Shown piece by piece: positions 57,871 to 64,000 of a DNA stretch of 64,000 nucleotides. The notes under the pieces are model-generated. The model was not told where the DNA came from, made no database searches, and saw only the letters and a program-made list of their open reading frames with translations. The stretch is from Mycosarcoma maydis (Eukaryota; Basidiomycota; Ustilaginomycetes; Ustilaginales). Positions within the stretch are counted from its first letter, which is position 1. Each line of letters opens with the position of its first letter. The position numbers and the translations under genes were made by a program. The stretch spans positions 310,001 to 374,000 of the forward strand of contig NC_026483.1 in assembly GCF_000328475.2 (NCBI RefSeq), given 5' to 3'.

Positions 57871-59960
57871 ATGGCGATGGACCAGTCGCTCATCAAGCTT
57901 GTCAACAAGCTCCAGGATGCTTTCAACAATGTCGGCATTCAGAACCCCATCGACTTGCCCCAAATTACAGTGCTTGGTTCTCAGTCCTCGGGCAAGTCAA
58001 GTGTGCTTGAAAACATTGTCGGCCGCGATTTCCTCCCGCGTGGTACCGGTATCGTGACCCGTCGTCCTCTCGTCCTCCAGCTCATCAACCGTCCAGCCAC
58101 CTCCAAAGCCAACGACGAGGCAGCTCCAGCTGTCTCTTCAAAGGGCGCCAACAACCCGGATGAATGGGGAGAATTTCTCCATCTCCCTGGGGAAAAGTTC
58201 TTTGACTTTGACAAGATCCGCGAAGAAATCGTCCGCGACACTGAGCTTAAGACCGGCAGGAATGCCGGCATTTCGCCCCAGCCCATCAACCTCCGCATCT
58301 ACAGCCCCAACGTGCTCACACTCACCCTTGTAGATCTGCCCGGTCTCACGAAGGTGCCCGTCGGAGACCAGCCCAGAGATATCGAGCGCCAGATCCGTGA
58401 CACGGTGCTCAAGTTCATCTCGAAACCCAACGCCGTCATCCTTGCCGTCACTGCTGCCAACACCGATCTGGCCAACTCGGACGGTCTCAAGCTCGCGCGC
58501 GAAGTGGATCCAGAGGGAACCCGCACGGTCGGTGTGTTGACCAAGGTCGACCTCATGGACGCCGGCACCGATGTCGTCGACATTCTCGCCGGCCGTGTCA
58601 TTCCGCTCCGACTCGGCTACGTACCCGTCGTCAACCGTGGCCAGCGCGACATTGATCAAAAGAAGCTCGTCAGCGCTGCTCTCACCGCAGAGAAGGAGTT
58701 CTTCGAGAACCATCCCAGCTATCGCAGCAAGGCTCAGTACTGCGGTACTCCCTTCCTCGCCCGCAAGCTCAACACCATTCTCATGCACCACATTCGCAAC
58801 ACGCTGCCCGACATCAAGAACAAGATCGGCTCGCAACTCGCCAAGTTCCAATCTGAACTTGCCTCTCTGGGTGGTCCCATGGGCGAATCCAACTCGGCTG
58901 GTGTCGTACTTCAGATCATCACCGAGTTTGCCAACGAGTTCCGCACCGTCATTGACGGCAACTCGAACGACCTCACTGTCAACGAGCTCGCAGGTGGTGC
59001 GCGAATCAGTTTTGTCTTCCACGAGCTCTACAGCAATGGCGTCAAGGCCATCGACCCCTTCGACATGGTCAAAGATACCGACATCCGCACCATCCTGTAC
59101 AACTCATCCGGCTCCTCGCCTGCCCTCTTTGTTGGCACTACCGCCTTCGAGGTCATTGTCAAGCAGCAAATCAAGCGTCTCGAAGACCCCGCACTCCGCT
59201 GCTGCTCGCTCGTGTATGACGAGCTGGTGCGCATCCTTGCCCAGCTCCTCGCCAAAAACGCCAGCTTCCGCCGCTTCCCTGCTCTGCGCGAACGCTTCAA
59301 CACGGTTGTCATCCACTTTTTCAAAAAGTGCATGGCCCCCCACCACCAAGCTCGTCTCGAACTTTGTCGCCGCACAAGCGTTTATCTCACACGGNNNNNN
59401 NNNNNNNNNNNNNNNNNNNNNNNNNNNNNNNNNNNNNNNNNNNNNNNNNNNNNNNNNNNNNNNNNNNNNNNNNNNNNNNNNNNNNNNNNNNNNNCAAGAA
59501 GGTCAACCCGCACGCTGTCAACAACGACAAGGACCTCGATGTCTCGCTCAAGAACGATTCGGGCTTCTTTGGCAGCTTCTTCCAGAAGGGCAGTCAGCAG
59601 AACACCCAGGCGGTCAAGGCCAAAAAGGCGCTCATGGAGGCTCCACCGCCGTCACTCAAGGCTTCGGGTCAGTTCAGCCAGCGTGAACAGCTCGAGACTG
59701 AAGTAGTCAAGCTGCTCATTCAGAGCTATTTCAACGTGGTCAAGGTCGAGACCATCTCAATGGTGCCCAAGTGCATCATGCTCAACCTCGTCACCCAGTC
59801 CAAGGAACAAATGCAGAAGGAACTTTTGCAGGAGATCTACAGGCCAGACGTGCTCGAGGAGTTGATGAAGGAGTCCGATCACGTCGTGGCGAGGAGGAAG
59901 GAGTGTGTCAAGATGATCTCGGCACTCGAGACCGCCAGCGAAATTATCGCCACTGTATAG
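57871..59960 (+). CDS. VPS1: Dynamin-like GTPase VPS1, broken by a frameshift and an assembly gap
   Basis: Large GTPase for vacuolar sorting, endosomal recycling and peroxisome fission. It starts [18 protein letters not shown] with excellent context (CACACC ATG G). GTPase motifs are G1 [10 protein letters not shown] (about 32), G3 DLPG and G4 TKVD, with the conserved [18 protein letters not shown] switch region. The middle/stalk region follows (FKKCMAP). At 59336-59341 a run of six C breaks the frame: reading five C gives [19 protein letters not shown], the expected VPS1 sequence, while the sequence as given reads [13 protein letters not shown]. The N gap 59395-59494 follows. After it the frame resumes ([10 protein letters not shown], then the [43 protein letters not shown]) and ends at 59960. 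I regard the C insertion as probably a sequencing or assembly error next to the gap rather than a pseudogene, because downstream sequence is intact. Divergent from calnexin. Confidence 0.93.
59395..59494. other. Assembly gap (100 N) inside VPS1
   Basis: Exactly 100 unknown bases between the stalk and GED-encoding parts of VPS1. The missing codons cannot be counted because the gap length is nominal. Confidence 0.99.
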
Positions 59961-60149
59961 CGCTCGATCATCATTCCTCCAAGTGTGCCGGTTCGTTCTC
60001 TCTCGTGCAGTAACCCCTAAATGTAAATTCAAGTTGGCCTATCTCAAAGACGTTGGATTCGATTCGAGATGTGATGATGTTCATAAAGTGTATGATCGCA
60101 TTCTGAGGTAGCTAAGTCGACAGAAGAGACAGAGTAGACAGAGTAGACG

Positions 60150-62015
60150 CTACGAATCATGCTCGTCTCTGAGCTTCTTTCTCGCATCGTCGGCGTCTTG
60201 ATCCGAAGTGCGCTTGATGCCTCTCTTTGCGTCTTCCAGAAACTGGTTGATGGCAAAAGGATCGCTGGTGTCCTTTTCAAACTGAACAGGGCCGCTTCTG
60301 ACTGGTGCGCTGCCACTGCCTGAATCGCGATCCGCATCACCTTGAACGCCTCTGAACTTGCTCTGACCCAGACCGAAACGATCGTTCTTGCCGAGCTCTT
60401 CTTCCAACGCTGTATCGTCGGCTCCACTGTAAATGTCGTTGGCCCCACCTCTTGCTGCCGGTCTCCTGTAGATTGCCGCAGCAGCGCTGCTACCGGAGAA
60501 CAGCGGTTTGTCGTACAGGTTGTACGAGTCTTCATCTCCGTACCCAGCAGCGAGTGATTCGCCCTGGTTGAAAAGTCGACTATCCGTCATCGACTCTTTC
60601 GACGCCGTGGGCTTGGCCAGACCCAAAGCCACTTTTTCAGAGATGTCACGGTTCTGCTCTCGAAGCAGTTGCTTGGTTCGCTGTTCGATGCCCATGTTGG
60701 ACATGCGTAGTTCGCGTTGTCGTTCGCGACGACGTTCTTCACGAATACGATCGCGTTCTCTTGCTCCTTCATCGTCTTCTTCATCGGATGCTGCAGATTC
60801 GTCGGAATCGGAATCGGATCTGTAGCCTGCAAGCATTGCCGACATGCCTCCTTCTGCTCTTGGTGTCGCTCGAGTGGGACGTGCGTCCGAATCAGCCAAT
60901 CGTGAAGCCACATCATCGTCACGTCCCAACACGGATGGCGTAGCAGAAGACACTCCGGCTCTCTCCTCCCTCGCGCGCTGAGCCAGGTTCCGCAAATGCT
61001 CCTCCTTGGCCGCCTTCTCCTTGGCCGCCAGTTTCTGCTGCATAATACTACGCTGTCGCACCTCCTCTCTCGCATGCCTATCGGCCAAATGGAGCGCTTC
61101 GGCAAATTGCGCAAAGTTGTCGTTGATCACCACGTCCTGAATGCCACTAGCGTCCGCAGCGAGTCGCTTGTCGAGAGGTATGGTGTAGCCCTTGTTATTT
61201 TTCCAGTTCGAGACGGCAGGCGGGATCATCCAATCCTTCTGCTCCTGCGCGGTCACTTTGCGCGGAGGAGAGCGTAACACAGGTGGTGGGGGGGAAGGTG
61301 GTCCAGCAGCCGTCTTTTTGAATCGATGGCGAGGTGGTTCCAACGGATCACGCTGTGCTTCGGTCATCTTGATGATGCGTTGTGTGCCGTTGCCTGCACC
61401 CTGCTGTGCCGGCGTATAACGGATGAATTGCGCCGCTTGCTGCTGGCCCGGTAGGTTTCCAGCTTTGGGCACGACCGGCTTGTTCTTACCTTTTGTGATG
61501 GCTTCTAGCGCAAGACGCGTTCGTTCGGTATTGCTCATCACCTCCTCGTGCGACGGTCGTTCAAAACCAGAGTTACGATCCTTCTCTTTGATATCCGTTC
61601 GCTGAGACAGCGGTACGAGATCCTTGAACTCCGTTTGAACCGTTTGTCCGGGACGCAAGCTTTGTTTTACAATAGCATCGTAACGTTTATTCCCTTCGCC
61701 ATCGATGCGCATGGCAAGTTTGTTGGAGGTGGCCGCGGAACGATTTCGACCCATGTCGAGTGGATACTGGGCAACATGGCATTCCGGATAGGCACCACCA
61801 TTGGCATAATCGGCCTGTGTGCGCGGTCTCCATGCTGCTCGCTGGCCGTAAGGAGGGATGCTAGGGGAAGATGTCGAGACGAGAGCGCTGGATGAGGATG
61901 AAGTGGAGGGCCCAGCCTCGGTGTTATCGTACTCATCATTCTCGTCATCGTCACGAGAGTGTGGGAGCGCGCTATATTTTGGCGCTGGCAAGAAGCTCTG
62001 TAGTGTAGCTGACAT
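60150..62015 (-). CDS. PRP45: Pre-mRNA-processing protein 45 (PRP45/SNW1/SKIP)
   Basis: Splicing factor of the NineTeen-related complex and the activated spliceosome, also a transcription co-regulator in animals. Residues about 150-340 form the SNW domain, with IPPAVSNWKNNKGYTIPLDK (the SNWKN motif), INDNFAQFAEALHLADRHAR and the preceding FIRYTPAQQG and KMTEAQRDPLEPPRHRFKK. N-terminal YPECHVAQYPLDMG and LSQRTDIKEKDR also match the family. The C-terminal half is charged (EERRRERQRELRM). I chose the ATG at 62015 because MSATLQSFLPAP matches the usual SKIP N terminus (M..L.SFLPAP); an in-frame ATG at 62066 would add 17 residues and cannot be excluded. The protein is 621 residues from 62015, or 638 from 62066. 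Its stop is 189 bp from that of VPS1 (convergent) and its start is divergent from TAF2. Confidence 0.95.
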   Translation of the reverse strand: MSATLQSFLPAPKYSALPHSRDDDENDEYDNTEAGPSTSSSSSALVSTSSPSIPPYGQRAAWRPRTQADYANGGAYPECHVAQYPLDMGRNRSAATSNKLAMRIDGEGNKRYDAIVKQSLRPGQTVQTEFKDLVPLSQRTDIKEKDRNSGFERPSHEEVMSNTERTRLALEAITKGKNKPVVPKAGNLPGQQQAAQFIRYTPAQQGAGNGTQRIIKMTEAQRDPLEPPRHRFKKTAAGPPSPPPPVLRSPPRKVTAQEQKDWMIPPAVSNWKNNKGYTIPLDKRLAADASGIQDVVINDNFAQFAEALHLADRHAREEVRQRSIMQQKLAAKEKAAKEEHLRNLAQRAREERAGVSSATPSVLGRDDDVASRLADSDARPTRATPRAEGGMSAMLAGYRSDSDSDESAASDEEDDEGARERDRIREERRRERQRELRMSNMGIEQRTKQLLREQNRDISEKVALGLAKPTASKESMTDSRLFNQGESLAAGYGDEDSYNLYDKPLFSGSSAAAAIYRRPAARGGANDIYSGADDTALEEELGKNDRFGLGQSKFRGVQGDADRDSGSGSAPVRSGPVQFEKDTSDPFAINQFLEDAKRGIKRTSDQDADDARKKLRDEHDS

Positions 62016-62066
62016 CTTGAAGCGAGTGTGCCCGTCGCTGGACTTGATGTAAGGATCAAGGAGCAT

Positions 62067-62879
62067 GGTAGAGAGAGGTCAGGCTCCACTGTAAGCTGGA
62101 AACCAGTGAAAATTCAGCTTCCAACTCGGTTGTTAACCCGATTCGCACTTCTACAACACTAAGTTAGTAACTCACGACAAATACATCCGTGATGCACGAT
62201 CGTGTATGCCCCGATTCTCTGTGCGATTGGCAGTCAGTCTTCCGATGCGGTTTTCTTTCTTCCGATTTCCGCTTGACGCGACTCTCGCTCAGACGAACGA
62301 GACTTACTGTCCACAGTCACACACTCATTCCCTCAGTCACTCCATCACTCTGTCACTCTGTCACTCCATCACTACATCACCCATCAATCCAGGATGGCTC
62401 AGTCATCGAAGCTTACCAACTAGCCATACCGTATCGCATGCGAAGGCTCTGCCTTTGACAACTTATCGGCCAACGGACGCTTCAGTGGGCACGGCCTTGA
62501 TTTCTCGCTGCAGCATTTCTGCATTCACACTCTCCCTCTCGCCTAAGCTTTGACCGCTTCCTGTTCTGCTTTTCGGCTGGCTCAGCTCTTTGGTTGCGGA
62601 AGCACTTGACTCACATACAGCTCCTTGGGACGATACAACTGCGTCGCACCAACACACCACGCGCATAGGCATAGATTCGTTACGATTCGCACAACTCTGA
62701 TGCTTTGCACGTTCTTATAGCGACACGCATGGCAGAATCAAGCGCATACATTCTTCCAAGAGCTTGCTAGCTGTCGATAGCGACTAGAAACGTGACTTGG
62801 CCTCGACTGAAAAACTTCTGACTCACTTGATTCTGTCGGTAGCCCGGATTGCGTCGACGACCTCAAGTTTCGAACAGAA
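62067..62879. other. Divergent promoter PRP45 / TAF2
   Basis: About 810 bp between two genes of RNA polymerase II expression (a splicing factor and a TFIID subunit). It contains an 8-bp degenerate tandem repeat at 62337-62380 and no gene. Confidence 0.6.
62337..62380. repeat. 8-bp tandem repeat, TCACTCYR type
   Basis: Five and a half units: TCACTCCA, TCACTCTG, TCACTCTG, TCACTCCA, TCACTACA and TCAC. It lies 271 bp upstream of the longer PRP45 start and about 500 bp upstream of TAF2. Confidence 0.92.
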
Positions 62880-64000
62880 ATGTCCAAGCAAAGAGGAACG
62901 GCTGCCTACCGTGGTTTCACCGTGAGCCATCAACGTGTAGTTCTCGACCTCAGCTTCAACGGTACATTGGTCGGCTTCACAGAGCTTACCATTATTCCAA
63001 CGCATCGTGGCCTTCGAACCATTCATCTCAATTGTCGGCAGGCTTCTGTTCAGTCGGCCACAGTGAACAATCATCCCGCCGATTTCTCCTATTCTGATCA
63101 CCTCACAGGTGCTACCATTTCAGAGACACGTGATGTTCATCGGTATCCCGAGCTCAAGCGAAGGATCTATGCGGCAGCCTCTGACGGCGTACACGGCGAG
63201 CTCAGTATCCTCATCCCTCCTGATGTGCATGTTCAGACACAGCGCGCAGGCAGCAGAGACCCCAGTATCGCTCCAGATGATGCACCTACTCCAGGTGGTA
63301 CGTCTACCACCGAGCTAGCACCCATTTCCGTCCGCGTCAACTACTATCTCAAGAATCCGACCGATGGCCTCCAATTCATGCGTCCAACCGCGGATGCACC
63401 GTACCGCGTGCCCCATCTCTACACCATCACCTCTTCACCGGACGCAGCACGAACCTGGGTTCCATGCGTCGATAGCTTGTGGGAGCGATGCACTTGGGAG
63501 TTCGAGCTGATTGTGCCCAAGTCGCTACACATTGCTGAGGACGAAGAGGAGGCCGCAGCCAACCAGTCAGCGAATTTACCAATCGAGCAGGCACCAACAA
63601 CAAACGTAGATACATCGGATCCCGACTCGCAGGTGGTTGTTGTCTGTACCGGCGATTTGATGGAGCAAGTTACCCATCCCAACAACCCTTCCAAGACAAT
63701 ATTCTGTTACACACAAGCCGTGCCCACCTCGGTCCAGCACATCGGTTTTGCCGCAGGACCGTTTCACATCATGCGCATCGAGGCCACCAACCGTCACGGT
63801 GGTCAAGTGACAACTGGCATTGTGACTGAGGTCTCTGCAGGTGCATCTGCCGTCGTGGATGACTCTGGTCAGCCCGAGATTCTTGCCTTTTGCTTGCCCG
63901 GGCGTGAAGACGAACTTCGCAACTCCATCAGCTTTACACGCCAAGCGCTTGACTTTTTTTCGCAGCAGTATGGTTCATACCCGTTCGGTGCCTTTCGAAT
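62880..64000 (+). CDS. TAF2: TFIID subunit TAF2 (TSM1), 5' part, runs off the window
   Basis: Core TFIID subunit that contacts the initiator region of promoters; its N-terminal half is an inactive M1-aminopeptidase-like fold. The ATG at 62880 (MSKQRGTAAYRGFTVSHQ) opens a frame without stop to 64000, 373 codons plus two bases. Family features are FTVSHQRVVLDLSFNGTLVG, FTELTIIPTHRGLRTIHLNC, HVQTQ-type linkers, APISVRVNYYLKNPTDGLQF, the WVPCVDSLWERCTWEFE block (the counterpart of aminopeptidase PCxD) and AGPFHIMRIE. The last codons read QQYGSYPFGAF, as in M1-fold proteins before the helix that would hold zinc ligands; those lie outside the window. No intron appears so far. Because the stop codon is outside the window, this gene is easily missed. 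Divergent from PRP45. Confidence 0.94.
   Translation, partial: MSKQRGTAAYRGFTVSHQRVVLDLSFNGTLVGFTELTIIPTHRGLRTIHLNCRQASVQSATVNNHPADFSYSDHLTGATISETRDVHRYPELKRRIYAAASDGVHGELSILIPPDVHVQTQRAGSRDPSIAPDDAPTPGGTSTTELAPISVRVNYYLKNPTDGLQFMRPTADAPYRVPHLYTITSSPDAARTWVPCVDSLWERCTWEFELIVPKSLHIAEDEEEAAANQSANLPIEQAPTTNVDTSDPDSQVVVVCTGDLMEQVTHPNNPSKTIFCYTQAVPTSVQHIGFAAGPFHIMRIEATNRHGGQVTTGIVTEVSAGASAVVDDSGQPEILAFCLPGREDELRNSISFTRQALDFFSQQYGSYPFGAFR

Noticed and set aside
59328..59960. VPS1 as a true pseudogene
   Set aside because: Only one homopolymer base is off, next to a gap, while all sequence on either side is conserved and uninterrupted, so an assembly error is more likely.
1..64000. tRNA or rRNA genes
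   Set aside because: I scanned by eye for the A box and for B-box type GGTTCGAATCC and found no convincing pair; a tRNAscan-type search is needed to be sure.
1..64000. CRISPR arrays, prophage or transposon (LTR, terminal inverted repeat, transposase)
   Set aside because: The heptamer arrays have no unique spacers and no flanking cas-like genes, and no transposase, reverse transcriptase or long terminal repeat was seen. The organism is a eukaryote.

Overview
The window looks like nuclear DNA of a basidiomycete yeast/filamentous fungus, most likely a smut (Ustilaginaceae: Ustilago/Sporisorium/Moesziomyces type). The evidence is a set of conserved fungal proteins (Zn2Cys6 regulator, NAD-type MTD1, bifunctional THI6, STRIP/Far11, VPS1, VPS33), mostly intron-poor long reading frames, GC-rich coding sequence, and the few introns obeying GT-AG with a TACTAAC-type branch site in one case. 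The species call is inference; no rRNA or tRNA gene was found to confirm it. Two runs of exactly 100 N (56262-56361 and 59395-59494) are scaffold gaps.

Layout from left to right: intergenic DNA; a Zn2Cys6 transcription factor (+); a giant coiled-coil protein with Mto1/ApsB-like ends (+); a 3.7-kb gene-poor stretch; a PHD-finger/AT-hook protein (+) with a 5'-leader intron; TEL2 (+) convergent with an ISWI chromatin remodeller (-); MTD1 (-) divergent from the SF3b p14 subunit (+); a GST-fold protein (+); a secreted RNase T2 (+) convergent with VPS33 (-); cysteinyl-tRNA synthetase (+) convergent with THI6 (-); a seven-helix membrane protein with a processed-looking ectodomain (+) convergent with an MFS transporter (-); a STRIP/Far11 protein (+) convergent with NTF2 (-); calnexin (-, 5' end in a gap) divergent from the dynamin VPS1 (+, gap plus frameshift); PRP45/SNW1 (-) convergent with VPS1 and divergent from TAF2 (+), which runs off the right end.

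Most genes are single-copy housekeeping functions: chromatin and transcription (ISWI, PHD protein, TAF2, Zn2Cys6), splicing (SF3b p14, PRP45), PIKK stability (TEL2), one-carbon and thiamine metabolism (MTD1, THI6), translation (CysRS), and trafficking/ER (VPS33, VPS1, NTF2, calnexin). Nothing suggests an operon, gene cluster, prophage or transposon. Gene order alternates between tight convergent 3' ends (99-413 bp between stop codons) and divergent promoters of 0.7-2.1 kb.

The main structure not explained by genes is a dispersed heptamer, ATTCACG (reverse complement CGTGAAT), present singly or in short tandem arrays in both orientations at more than 20 places, nearly all in intergenic DNA or leaders. 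Other points worth a look are the seven-helix protein with Kex2-type sites, paired in-frame starts in CysRS and MTD1 that suggest dual targeting, a perfect four-run G5 motif upstream of the transporter, and a 16-nt last exon in NTF2.
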